Part shown: positions 1-7,305 of the stretch, one piece after another
How positions within the stretch are numbered: the first letter of the stretch is position 1
How the letters are laid out: every line of letters starts with the position of its first letter
Assembly (NCBI GenBank): GCA_021828745.1
Contig: JAJZDE010000033.1
Coordinates: 1-12,627 of the forward strand
Source: Pseudomonadota bacterium
GTDB taxonomy: Bacteria; Pseudomonadota; Gammaproteobacteria; Burkholderiales; Ferrovaceae
Direction: 5' to 3'
DNA length: 12,627 bases
The notes under the pieces: model-generated
Database searches by the model: none
What the model was told of the DNA's origin: nothing
Seen by the model: the letters and a program-made list of their open reading frames with translations, nothing else
Program-made: the position numbers and the translations under genes

Positions 1-399
1 ATGGGTGCCTGGCAGGGCCAACGCAGCGGACGCCTGCTGAGCCCTCTGGAAGCACTGGCTGCGGAGGTCATTCAGCACCACCCGGAATTTCACCCGCTGC
101 TCGAATCGGATTCCGAAGAGACGCTGGCACGCACCTGGGGGCCGGAGGATGGCGGCATGAATCCCTTTTTACACCTGTCCCTGCATCTTGCCCTTGAAGA
201 ACAACTGGGCATCGACCACCCCCCCGGCATCAGCGCCATTTTTCAGCGCCTGTGCCAGACCACCCGCGACGAACACGAGGCTCGTCACCGCCTGCTGGAG
301 TGCCTGGGACAGATCCTGTGGGAATCCCAACGCCAGGGAACCCCGCCCGACCAGGAACGTTACCGCCAGTTACTGCAGGCCACCCTGTCCTCTTCCTGA
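1..399 (+). CDS. DUF1841 family protein, probably 5'-partial
   Basis: Protein of unknown function that I assign to the DUF1841 family, a small proteobacterial family. The recognisable core is an SPLEAL segment near residue 14, a charged HPEFHPLL stretch near residue 26, and the signature MNPFLHLSLHLALEEQ (about residues 53-68) followed by GIDHPPGI. The visible part is 132 residues with no signal peptide or membrane segment, so it is probably cytosolic. The first ATG is base 1 of the window and reads MGAW; from memory, family members carry about 15 more residues (an aromatic-rich segment ending in ..AW) before this point, so the true start is probably upstream and this ATG internal. It converges on dnaQ with only 10 bp between stop codons. 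No catalytic motif is visible and I propose no function. Confidence 0.8.
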   Translation: MGAWQGQRSGRLLSPLEALAAEVIQHHPEFHPLLESDSEETLARTWGPEDGGMNPFLHLSLHLALEEQLGIDHPPGISAIFQRLCQTTRDEHEARHRLLECLGQILWESQRQGTPPDQERYRQLLQATLSSS

Positions 400-413
400 C
401 CCTCTTCGGTCAG
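396..413. terminator. small hairpin at the DUF1841/dnaQ convergent junction
   Basis: CTGACC (396-401) pairs with GGTCAG (408-413) around a 6-base loop. Each arm contains one of the two convergent TGA stop codons. No T-run follows on either strand, so it is at best a weak bidirectional terminator. A second small GCCC/GGGC hairpin lies at 415-425. Confidence 0.3.
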
Positions 414-1141
414 AGCCCTTCGGGCCGCCACAATCCCCGCCCGCCACTGGCCTGGTCGATGCGTTCCAGTTGGGTGCGGTGGGCTTCCATTTCCAGCTCG
501 GTCGCCCGCGCCACGCGCAACCGATGCGCCGAAGCCGAGGCGACGTAACCGGGCATCTGCATCGAACCCGGCGAGGTTTCTTCGGGCATCAGCAGATTTT
601 CCTGGCCGCGCGTCATGGCCAGATAGACCTCTCCCAGCAATTCGGCATCCAGCAGCGCCCCGTGGAAGGTGCGGTGGGCATGATCGATGTCGTACCGTTC
701 GCACAGGGCATCCAGACTGTTGCGTTTGCCCGGAAACAGTTCGCGTGCCACCTTGAGGGAATCCACCAACACGCCCGCCGGCAGATGCGCCAGCAAGGCA
801 GGTTTTCCCAGCAGACCCAACTCGTGATCGAGAAAACCCAGATCGAAGGCAGCGTTGTGAATCACCAGACAGTCCAGGGCCATTCCCCCGGAGGAATCAC
901 ACAGGAACTCGATGAGACTTTCAGCCACCGCGCCGAAGGGGGGTTTGTCCTTCAAAAAATCCGTCGTCAGGCCATGTTTTTCCAAAGCGCCCGGATCACT
1001 GTCCCGCCCCGGATCGACGTAATGATGCCAGGTACGCGCACGACGCCGGGCAACGATTTCCACCAGGCCGATTTCCACCAGCCGATGCCCCTGACGCGGA
1101 TCCAGTCCGGTGGTTTCGGTATCGAGCATCACCCAGCGCAT
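410..1141 (-). CDS. dnaQ: DNA polymerase III epsilon subunit (3'-5' proofreading exonuclease)
   Basis: Proofreading subunit of the replicative polymerase core, which removes misincorporated 3' nucleotides and binds the alpha subunit and the sliding clamp. It has 243 residues, matching E. coli epsilon. The DEDDh exonuclease motifs are complete: LDTETTG with D7 and E9, IHNAAFD with D100, and FHGALLD with catalytic H160 and D165; [12 protein letters not shown] at 136-147 is also typical. A QENLLM segment at 180-185 sits where the clamp-binding motif lies in E. coli, and the C-terminal GLWRP resembles the alpha-binding tail. I chose the ATG at 1141 because the protein then starts three residues before the exonuclease strand and an AAGGGG ribosome site lies just upstream; the same frame is open further upstream, but that would run through rnhA. 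It overlaps the end of rnhA by 13 bp, suggesting translational coupling. Confidence 0.97.
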   Translation of the reverse strand: MRWVMLDTETTGLDPRQGHRLVEIGLVEIVARRRARTWHHYVDPGRDSDPGALEKHGLTTDFLKDKPPFGAVAESLIEFLCDSSGGMALDCLVIHNAAFDLGFLDHELGLLGKPALLAHLPAGVLVDSLKVARELFPGKRNSLDALCERYDIDHAHRTFHGALLDAELLGEVYLAMTRGQENLLMPEETSPGSMQMPGYVASASAHRLRVARATELEMEAHRTQLERIDQASGGRGLWRPEGL

Positions 1142-1578
1142 ACCCGCCCCTTTTCTTCCAGACCACGCCGCGCCAACGCATCGGCCCGTTCGTTCCCCGG
1201 ATCCCCTGCATGACCCTTGACCCAGTACCAGGAAATCCGGTGACGCTGGGTCGCCTCCCAGAGTATCTGCCACAAATCGGCATTCCGCACCGGCTTGCGG
1301 GCAGAAGTGAGCCAACCATTGCGACGCCAGGCATGAATCCATTCCTGGATCCCCTTCTGGACATATTGGGAGTCGGTATACAGTTCCACTTCACAAGGCC
1401 GGGTCAGGGCAGTCAATCCTTCGATGACGGCCTGCAATTCCATGCGATTATTGGTGGTTTGCGCCTCCCCCCCCCAGAGTTCGCGCTCCCCGCCCACACT
1501 GCGCAACCACACGCCCCAGCCCCCCGGTCCGGGGTTGCCACTGCACGCCCCGTCCGTATAGATTCGAACCACACTCAT
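1129..1578 (-). CDS. rnhA: ribonuclease HI
   Basis: Endonuclease that cleaves the RNA strand of RNA-DNA hybrids, removing primers and R-loops in the cytosol. It has 149 residues, close to E. coli RNase HI (155). The four carboxylate catalytic residues are present: D9 in [15 protein letters not shown]47 in TNNRMEL, D69 in YTDSQYV and D133 in NERADALA; the catalytic histidine is H123 in [10 protein letters not shown]. The basic stretch WRRNGWLTS matches the substrate-binding handle. The ATG overlaps the methyltransferase stop (ATGA) and no strong ribosome site is visible, so translation is probably coupled to the upstream gene. Its 3' end overlaps the dnaQ start. In E. coli rnhA and dnaQ are divergent, whereas here they run in the same direction. 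Codons 35-38 contain a run of nine G on the coding strand. Confidence 0.97.
   Translation of the reverse strand: MSVVRIYTDGACSGNPGPGGWGVWLRSVGGERELWGGEAQTTNNRMELQAVIEGLTALTRPCEVELYTDSQYVQKGIQEWIHAWRRNGWLTSARKPVRNADLWQILWEATQRHRISWYWVKGHAGDPGNERADALARRGLEEKGRVCAG
1467..1475. repeat. C9/G9 homopolymer inside rnhA
   Basis: Nine consecutive C on the + strand (G9 in the rnhA coding strand), covering codons W35-G36-G37-E38, upstream of catalytic E47. Reading the shifted frames, one added G meets a TAA about 10 codons later and one lost G meets a TGA about 20 codons later. Both would remove the active site. Confidence 0.9.
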
Positions 1579-2378
1579 GACTGGGGCGATACCGGCACCG
1601 CTTTGGGGCGAGGCAAGAGAGGGATCACGTTGTCCTGCGCCGAGGAGGATTGTGCTCCTTGCCGACGGACCCCCGCACTGCGTACCGCGGCAGCCAGGGA
1701 AGGATCCACCACGTTCTGGGGCTGCCAGCGCGGCGTGATCAGGCGCATGGCATGCACCCGCTTGACCGCCTGCAGCAGATAAATGCCACCGCCCACCCCC
1801 CACCAGCGATCGCCCGCTGGCTCCATGAAACGGAAACGGTGCAACCAGCGGGCGCTGGTAAAGGGCGGCGCGTAAGCGCCAAATCGCCCGCCATCCACCT
1901 CGAAACTCAACAAGGCCAGCCAGTCCTTGAGACGGGGGAGACTGATGAAGTGTCCCGACCACGGGGACACCCGTCGGTCCAGGGTGAACAACTGACGGAC
2001 GCCCCACAGACTGCGCGGATTGAAACCCACGATGACCAATCGCCCCTCGGGGCGCATCACCCGATCCACCTCGCGCAACAGGGCGTGAGGATGTTCCGTA
2101 AACTCCAGGGCATGGGGCATGACCACGAGATCCAGACTCTGGGTAGCCAGGGGCAGGGCACAGGGTTCGGCCTGGAGGGTTCCTCCCGGACTCGCGCTCA
2201 CCGTCATATGATGCGGAATCCGGTTGGTGCGCAACCCGTCCAGATGCGACCAGCCGATCTGCAGCGCATTGAAGCCGAAGAGGTTCGCCACCGCCTGATC
2301 GAGCATGTCCTGCTCCATCCGGAGCACATACTGCCCCAGGGGAGTCTCGAGCCAAGCGTGCAGGTTTTTCTGTTCCAT
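1575..2378 (-). CDS. YafS-like class I SAM-dependent methyltransferase
   Basis: Predicted cytosolic methyltransferase of 267 residues with unknown substrate. The post-I part of the Rossmann fold is clear: [20 protein letters not shown] (about 74-93), then [20 protein letters not shown] and GFNPRSLWG, as in E. coli YafS and the Methyltransf_11 group. The SAM-binding glycine motif is degenerate ([13 protein letters not shown] instead of a GxGxG loop), which I recall as also true of YafS relatives, so activity is not assured. The last 60 residues are low in hydrophobic content and probably disordered. I chose the ATG at 2378; an earlier ATG at 2462 would add 28 residues but overlap the divergent gloB start. 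It is first gene of the methyltransferase-rnhA-dnaQ operon, and the gloB / methyltransferase / rnhA / dnaQ neighbourhood is known from E. coli. Confidence 0.85.
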   Translation of the reverse strand: MEQKNLHAWLETPLGQYVLRMEQDMLDQAVANLFGFNALQIGWSHLDGLRTNRIPHHMTVSASPGGTLQAEPCALPLATQSLDLVVMPHALEFTEHPHALLREVDRVMRPEGRLVIVGFNPRSLWGVRQLFTLDRRVSPWSGHFISLPRLKDWLALLSFEVDGGRFGAYAPPFTSARWLHRFRFMEPAGDRWWGVGGGIYLLQAVKRVHAMRLITPRWQPQNVVDPSLAAAVRSAGVRRQGAQSSSAQDNVIPLLPRPKAVPVSPQS

Positions 2379-2384
2379 GACAAA

Positions 2385-2413
2385 ATTGTAGTCCAAATCC
2401 GGTTCTTTGTGGA
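2385..2413 (-). promoter_or_regulatory. candidate sigma70 promoter for the methyltransferase-rnhA-dnaQ operon
   Basis: On the minus strand TACAAT (2390-2385, 5 of 6 to the -10 consensus) lies 17 bases from TCCACA (2413-2408, 4 of 6 to the -35). The hexamer ends six bases before the ATG at 2378, so the predicted transcript would begin at or next to the start codon. No ribosome site is visible for this gene. This is predicted by eye only. Confidence 0.4.
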
Positions 2414-2415
2414 AA

Positions 2416-3195
2416 ATGCCTAACTCTTTCTCTATCGTTCCGATCCCCGCCTTCGCCGACAATTACCTGTGGTTGATCCACAATGACCGCAAGGCGTGGA
2501 TCGTCGACCCCGGAGAGGCCGCCCCCGTCCTGACCGCCCTTCGGCGCGGTCATCTGGAACTGGAGGGCATCCTTCTCACCCATCACCATGCGGACCATTG
2601 CGGCGGGGTGGCGGAACTGTGCGCCCACTTTCCCGACCTGACGGTCTATGGCCCTGCGGCAGAAGCCATCCCGGGCACGACCCACCCCCTTCGCGCAGGA
2701 GACGAGATCTCCCTGACCCCCCTGGGTTTGACCCTGACGGTACTGGAAGTTCCCGGACATACCCTGGGACATGTGGCCTATCTGGGCCAGGATTGCCTCT
2801 TTTGTGGAGATACCCTGTTTGCGGCCGGTTGCGGTCGAATCTTTGAAGGAACGCCCGCCCAGATGTTTCACTCCCTGGCGCAACTGGCTGCCCTGCCTGA
2901 CGAAACCGCCGTCTATTGTGCGCATGAGTACACGGTGTCCAATCTGGCCTTTGCCGCGCGGGTGGACCCGCACAATCCGGAACTCCAGAACTGGGCAAGG
3001 GAGGCTCGGGCTCAACGGGCGCGCGGGGAACCCACCCTGCCCAGCCGGATCGGTCGCGAACGGCGTGCCAATCCCTTCCTGCGCAGTGCCGATGCCGCCC
3101 TGACCCCGGCGCTGGATCATTACCTGGGCCATCCCGTGGGCACCGACCCACTGACTCGTTTCACGGTTCTACGCGCCTGGAAAAATCAGTGTTGA
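2416..3195 (+). CDS. gloB: hydroxyacylglutathione hydrolase (glyoxalase II)
   Basis: Hydrolyses S-lactoylglutathione to D-lactate and glutathione, the second step of methylglyoxal detoxification, in the cytosol. It has 259 residues (E. coli 251). The metallo-beta-lactamase binuclear metal site is complete: THHHADH gives H56, H58, D60 and H61, followed by H115 (PGHTLGH), D132 (FCGDTLF) and H170 (CAHEYT). The C-terminal glyoxalase II domain shows [10 protein letters not shown] and RANPFLR (218-224), the glutathione-contacting region. I chose the ATG at 2416, which aligns with the family start; an in-frame TTG at 2407 would add three residues. A short GGAAA lies immediately upstream. It is divergent from the methyltransferase gene and overlaps mltD by 7 bp, so the two are probably cotranscribed. 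It implies glutathione use in this organism; the gloA partner is not in the window. Confidence 0.96.
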   Translation: MPNSFSIVPIPAFADNYLWLIHNDRKAWIVDPGEAAPVLTALRRGHLELEGILLTHHHADHCGGVAELCAHFPDLTVYGPAAEAIPGTTHPLRAGDEISLTPLGLTLTVLEVPGHTLGHVAYLGQDCLFCGDTLFAAGCGRIFEGTPAQMFHSLAQLAALPDETAVYCAHEYTVSNLAFAARVDPHNPELQNWAREARAQRARGEPTLPSRIGRERRANPFLRSADAALTPALDHYLGHPVGTDPLTRFTVLRAWKNQC

Positions 3196-4610
3196 CCCGA
3201 ATTCCGGTCCTTCTGGCGCTGTTATTCTGGATAGGTCCCGGTTGGGCCCAGGACCCGCTTCCTTCCTCCCTTTCCTCGCCCACGCCGGCACTCGTGAGCG
3301 AAGACGAACCTCAGGATCCCGGCCTGGACGACCTCGATCCGTCCCCCGATCCCGAATTACCCACCCAGGCCAGCGACCAGGCGCCGCCGGGAGAGGTCTG
3401 GGACCGGATCCGCAGCGGATTCGCCCTGCCCGATCTGACGGATGAGCAGGATAGCCGGTTGGTGGCCAAACAGATTGCCTGGCTTGCCGCCCGCCCGGAT
3501 TATGTGGAAAGGACCCTCAACCGCAGCCGGATGTACCTCTTTTTCATTGTCAGCGAAGTCCAGCGCCGGGGCATGCCCACCGAAATCGCGCTCCTGCCTC
3601 TGGTGGAAAGCGCCTATAACCCCCATGCCCTGTCACGCAGCCAGGCTTCGGGCATCTGGCAGTTCATCCCCTCCACGGCCCGTCTCTTCGGCCTGCACAA
3701 GGATTGGTGGTACGACGGACAAAAGGATGTGGTCGCCACCACTTACAGCGCTCTGGACTATCTCCAGCGCCTGTATGACGAATTTCACTCCTGGGACCTG
3801 GCGCTGGCAGGCTACAACTGTGGAGAAGGAAAAATCCGTCGCGAAATTGCCTACAACCGTGCCCGCCAGTTGCCTGTCGACTTTGGTCACCTCAACCTGT
3901 CCGACGAAACCCGCAATTATGTCCCCCGTCTTCTGGCCGCCAAGGCCATCGTCCTCTCCCCGGAACATTATGGCCTCATCCTTCCGCCCATTCCGGATGA
4001 ACCTTACTTCTCTTCCATCACCACCCACAAGAAAATCGACACCAAGGTCGCTGCCCAACTGGCGGGCTTGAGCGTGGACGATTTTCTGATGTTGAATCCC
4101 GGTTTCAACCGGCCCCTGATCCAGCTCAGCGCCAACCGAACCACGACGATCCTGGTTCCCGTGTCCGCCGCCAGTTCCTTCATCGCACATCTGGATGACC
4201 CGGACCTCACCCTGGTGTCCTGGCAAACCCGCCAGTTGCAGCGGGGCGAGGCCATCGATCGGGTGGCCCATGAATACGGAATGAGCGGTGAGGAACTGAA
4301 ACGCATCAACGGCATTGCGCCCAACCGCAGAATTGCCAGCGGCGGCGTCATTCTGGTCCCCCTTTCAAAAACGGCGGAAACCGGTTCTTCCGCCCCCCCC
4401 GCCGATCTTCCCGCCAGCCCCCCGGAGGCCGAACTCTCGGCCCCCCCCACGAAGCATCACACGGCCCATGGAAAAACCGGCAAAAGCGCCCGCCTGTCCC
4501 CTGCTCCTCATGGCAGGGGCCACTCAAAACAGGGGACCCATGCCAAAGGCACGAAGCGAACTTCCTCCGCCAGAACCCGGAAGCCTTCGTCTCATGCGCC
4601 CGCCCCCTGA
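3189..4610 (+). CDS. mltD: membrane-bound-type lytic murein transglycosylase D
   Basis: Periplasmic lytic transglycosylase that cleaves MurNAc-GlcNAc bonds in peptidoglycan. It has 473 residues. In order: signal peptide 1-20 (LLALLFWIGPGWA, cleavage before Q21); an acidic Pro-rich linker 22-70; the SLT/goose-lysozyme-like catalytic domain about 85-260 with E140 in LLPLVESAYNPHALS, SGIWQFIPSTA and LALAGYNCGEG; two LysM-like segments about 277-325 and 343-391, the second diverged from the consensus; then a basic tail 422-473. No lipobox cysteine follows the signal peptide, so unlike E. coli MltD it is probably soluble or held only by its LysM segments. The start is GTG at 3189, inside gloB and behind GGAAAA; the next codon, TTG at 3192, is a possible alternative. 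Its 3' end overlaps the convergent ATPase gene by 19 bp. Confidence 0.93.
   Translation: MLTRIPVLLALLFWIGPGWAQDPLPSSLSSPTPALVSEDEPQDPGLDDLDPSPDPELPTQASDQAPPGEVWDRIRSGFALPDLTDEQDSRLVAKQIAWLAARPDYVERTLNRSRMYLFFIVSEVQRRGMPTEIALLPLVESAYNPHALSRSQASGIWQFIPSTARLFGLHKDWWYDGQKDVVATTYSALDYLQRLYDEFHSWDLALAGYNCGEGKIRREIAYNRARQLPVDFGHLNLSDETRNYVPRLLAAKAIVLSPEHYGLILPPIPDEPYFSSITTHKKIDTKVAAQLAGLSVDDFLMLNPGFNRPLIQLSANRTTTILVPVSAASSFIAHLDDPDLTLVSWQTRQLQRGEAIDRVAHEYGMSGEELKRINGIAPNRRIASGGVILVPLSKTAETGSSAPPADLPASPPEAELSAPPTKHHTAHGKTGKSARLSPAPHGRGHSKQGTHAKGTKRTSSARTRKPSSHAPAP
4393..4400. repeat. C8 tract in the mltD tail region
   Basis: Eight consecutive C encode APP at the start of the disordered C-terminal region of MltD. 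Slippage here would change the tail and leave the catalytic domain untouched. Confidence 0.9.
4441..4448. repeat. second C8 tract in the mltD tail region
   Basis: Eight consecutive C encode a second APP, 40 bases after the first C8 tract and just before the His/Lys/Arg-rich tail. Opposite slips in the two tracts would restore the frame. Confidence 0.9.
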
Positions 4611-6262
4611 GAGAACAGTGGGATACCCTGAGGAACGGCTTTGAGCAACTGCTGGGTATAGGGATGGTGCGGACGCGCATAGAGGTCTTCCGCGCTTCCC
4701 CGTTCCACGACCTGCCCGGCGTACAGAACCAGGATTTCATCGGCCATGAACCGGACCACGGCGAGATCGTGGGAAATGAACAGCAGGCTGAGGTCGAGTT
4801 CGTCCTGCAGATCCCGTAACAGATTCAACACCTGAGCCTGAACCGACACATCCAGGGCAGAAACGGACTCGTCACAGATCAGCACGCGCGGATTCACCGT
4901 CAGGCAACGCGCAATGGCAATCCGTTGGCGTTGCCCACCGGAGAATTCATGGGGGTAGCGGTTCAGTGCCCGTTGGTCCAACCCGACGCGCTCCAACCAG
5001 CGCACCGCCAGTTCCAGCCGTTCGCCTGCACCGTTCCCCAGCCCCTGAAGCATGAGGGGTTCGGTCAGCAACTGGGCAACGGTGAAACGCGGGTTGAGGG
5101 AGGCAAAGGGATTCTGAAACACCATCTGTACCTGGGCCGGCCGCCCGTTCCTGCATAAGCGGATCTGTCCCGTGTCGGGGGTCAGGATACCGGCCACTAT
5201 CCTGGCCAGGGTGGATTTGCCGGAGCCGGATTCGCCCACCACCCCCAGGGTACGTCCGGCCTGCAAGGTAAACCCAATGGGTTCCAGCGCCTGAAAACGG
5301 GCGCGTCGCCAGCCTGAACCCTGAATCACGAAGGACTTGCTGACCCCCGTCACTTCCAGGACCACCGGCAACGAACCCGACGGACGGGAACCGGAAGAAC
5401 CCCGGGCGGGCATCAATTCCCCCTGGTCATCGATCATGGGCAAACGCGCAGGCAAATTGCCCAGCGTGGGACGGCAGGTCAGCAATGCCCGGGTATAGCC
5501 ATGGCGGGGAGCCACCAGGACTTCGGCGCAGCGCCCCTGCTCCACCACCCGTCCCTGGCGCATCACCACCACCTCCTCGGCAATTTCCCCCACCAGCGCC
5601 AGGTCATGGGTAATGAACAGAATGGCCATGGACAGTTCGCGCTGCAGTTCCCGTAACAGGGTCATGATCTGCCGCTGCACGGTGACATCCAGGGCCGTGG
5701 TCGGTTCGTCGGCAATCAGCAACTGGGGATGGGTACTGATCGCCATGGCGATCATGACCCGCTGCTGTTGGCCCCCGGACAGCTGATGGGGATAAGCGGA
5801 CAGCCGTGCCGCCGCATTGGCAATGCCCACCTGCGACAGGAGTTCCAGGGAACGTTGGCGTACCTGCCGCGCGGACTCGATCCCTTCTGCACGGCGCACC
5901 GATTCGCCCAGTTGCATTCCGATGGTAAATACCGGATTGAGCGAACCCTGGGGATCCTGAAAGATCATCCCCAGGGAACGCCGACGCAGAGCGCGCATGG
6001 CCTGAGGAGAGAACTCCAGAAGATTGTTCCCTTCCCACAAAATGCGACTGCGCTCGTGGATATGGGTATGGGATTGCGGGAGAAGGCGCAGAATGGAGAG
6101 CGCGGTCACCGATTTCCCGCTGCCCGACTCACCCACCAGAGCAACGGTGGCGCAGGGTGGCACGGTAAAATCGACGCCGCGCACCGCTGCCAGGGGATGA
6201 TCTCCGGCACGGCGAAAGGTCACCTCGAGGTCACGCACCTCCAGCAAAGGCAAGGGCTTCAC
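4592..6262 (-). CDS. peptide ABC transporter, fused double ATPase (YejF/DppD-DppF type)
   Basis: Cytoplasmic energy subunit of an oligopeptide-type importer, 556 residues, with two complete ATPase domains in one chain. Domain 1: Walker A GESGSGKS 44-51, Q-loop Q102, signature LSGGQ 161-165, Walker B LLIADE 181-186, switch H219. Domain 2 (from about 300): Walker A GESGSGKS 343-350, signature FSGGQ 440-444, Walker B VLICDE 460-465, switch H498. Each ATPase domain is followed by the family's C-terminal extension ([17 protein letters not shown]). The two halves correspond to DppD/OppD and DppF/OppF and are fused as in YejF. The start is GTG at 6262, with GAGG eight bases upstream and a GTGA overlap with the upstream permease stop. 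It is the last gene of the transporter operon. No cysteine cluster (the Fe-S site of some OppD proteins) is evident. The 3' end overlaps mltD on the other strand. Confidence 0.94.
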   Translation of the reverse strand: MKPLPLLEVRDLEVTFRRAGDHPLAAVRGVDFTVPPCATVALVGESGSGKSVTALSILRLLPQSHTHIHERSRILWEGNNLLEFSPQAMRALRRRSLGMIFQDPQGSLNPVFTIGMQLGESVRRAEGIESARQVRQRSLELLSQVGIANAAARLSAYPHQLSGGQQQRVMIAMAISTHPQLLIADEPTTALDVTVQRQIMTLLRELQRELSMAILFITHDLALVGEIAEEVVVMRQGRVVEQGRCAEVLVAPRHGYTRALLTCRPTLGNLPARLPMIDDQGELMPARGSSGSRPSGSLPVVLEVTGVSKSFVIQGSGWRRARFQALEPIGFTLQAGRTLGVVGESGSGKSTLARIVAGILTPDTGQIRLCRNGRPAQVQMVFQNPFASLNPRFTVAQLLTEPLMLQGLGNGAGERLELAVRWLERVGLDQRALNRYPHEFSGGQRQRIAIARCLTVNPRVLICDESVSALDVSVQAQVLNLLRDLQDELDLSLLFISHDLAVVRFMADEILVLYAGQVVERGSAEDLYARPHHPYTQQLLKAVPQGIPLFSQGAGA

Positions 6263-7299
6263 GAGTTCAACCTCGGATCGAGCGCATCCCGCAGGGCATC
6301 AGTCAGCAAACTCGAGGCGGTGACAAAAACGGCCATGGCCACCGTGGTGACCACCAGTTGCCACCACTTACCCAGGATCAGTTCGTTCTGCGCCTCGTTC
6401 AACATGCTGCCCCAGGATACCGAACTGACCGGGACGCCAAACCCCAGAAAACTGAGAATCACCTCCGATTTGATGAACCCCACCAGATTCTGGGAAAACT
6501 GGACCAGGACCACGTGACCGACATTGGGCAGGATATGTACCCACACACGCCGCCCATGGGAAGCGCCCAGGGCACCGGCAGCCAGCACATATTCCCGGGT
6601 GCGATGCTTCATGTATTCGGCCCGGACCAGGCGAAAAACCCCGGTCCATCCCGTCAGACCGAGAATCAGGATGAGGGTGCCCACCCCTTTCTGCTGAAGT
6701 ACGGCAGCCACCGCAAAAACCAGCAACAGGTAGGGAATGGAGGTCAATACACCATAAAAACCATTCAACAGGTCATCAACGACCCGCCCGTAATAACCCG
6801 CCAGAGCGCCCAGGACGGTCCCGATCAGGGTGGCCACGAAAGCCGCCACCAGCCCCACCCAAACCGAGGTCTGGGTCCCCTTGAGCACCTTTTGCCCCAC
6901 GTCCCTGCCCCATTTGTCCGCACCGAAAGGCAGGGTCAGGCGATACGACACAGGCTCGGGCTGGATCCGCTGTGCAGCGGCCCGCGCTTCACTCCAGAGC
7001 GGCTCCAGCGGATCGGTCCAACCATACAGGGGAACGACCAGGGTGCGATCCCAGGCCTCTCCGGCTGGCAGGGTCACCCGATTCGCGGCAGAGACGAACC
7101 AGGTCGGCGGCGCATAATTGACGGCTACCGGGTCGTTCCAGCGCGTTCCCAGCCAACCGGCCAGCACCATCCCCACCAGTACCAGATAAAATGTCACCAC
7201 CCCCAGGGAAATGCGCCCCACCGGATCCCGCCACAGGCGGCGCAGGGCGAGGCTCCAGGCACTCTCAGAACGCATCGATGAATCCATTTGTACCGTCAT
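6259..7299 (-). CDS. peptide ABC transporter permease, DppC/OppC/YejE type
   Basis: Inner-membrane permease, 346 residues. A cytoplasmic N-terminus with LWRDPVGR (22-29) precedes the first membrane helix (about 30-50). A long periplasmic loop follows (about 51-125), then FGADKWGRDV (126-134), the OppC/DppC signature that usually reads LGTDxxGRD. About five further helices come between about 145 and 335. The EAA loop that docks the ATPase is YVLAAGALGASHGR to HILPN (237-259). The loop is longer than in typical DppC and resembles YejE, which suggests a YejABEF-like architecture. The ATG at 7299 lies 6 bp after the upstream permease stop with AGGACGG upstream; an ATG five codons later (M5, 7287) is also possible. 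It ends in a 4-bp overlap with the ATPase gene. Confidence 0.93.
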   Translation of the reverse strand: MTVQMDSSMRSESAWSLALRRLWRDPVGRISLGVVTFYLVLVGMVLAGWLGTRWNDPVAVNYAPPTWFVSAANRVTLPAGEAWDRTLVVPLYGWTDPLEPLWSEARAAAQRIQPEPVSYRLTLPFGADKWGRDVGQKVLKGTQTSVWVGLVAAFVATLIGTVLGALAGYYGRVVDDLLNGFYGVLTSIPYLLLVFAVAAVLQQKGVGTLILILGLTGWTGVFRLVRAEYMKHRTREYVLAAGALGASHGRRVWVHILPNVGHVVLVQFSQNLVGFIKSEVILSFLGFGVPVSSVSWGSMLNEAQNELILGKWWQLVVTTVAMAVFVTASSLLTDALRDALDPRLNS

Positions 7300-7305
7300 T
7301 CCGTC

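Noticed and set aside
410..1342. A longer DnaQ starting at 1342 with 67 extra residues.
   Set aside because: The extension lies inside rnhA in another frame, has no similarity to epsilon N-termini, and the ATG at 1141 has a good ribosome site and places the exonuclease motif correctly.
1129..3132. A 667-codon minus-strand frame that continues upstream from rnhA through the methyltransferase gene and antisense to gloB.
   Set aside because: Only the last 149 codons resemble a protein family (RNase HI). The upstream part lies out of frame with the methyltransferase and opposite gloB, both clear genes; it is a stop-poor shadow, not an rnhA fusion.
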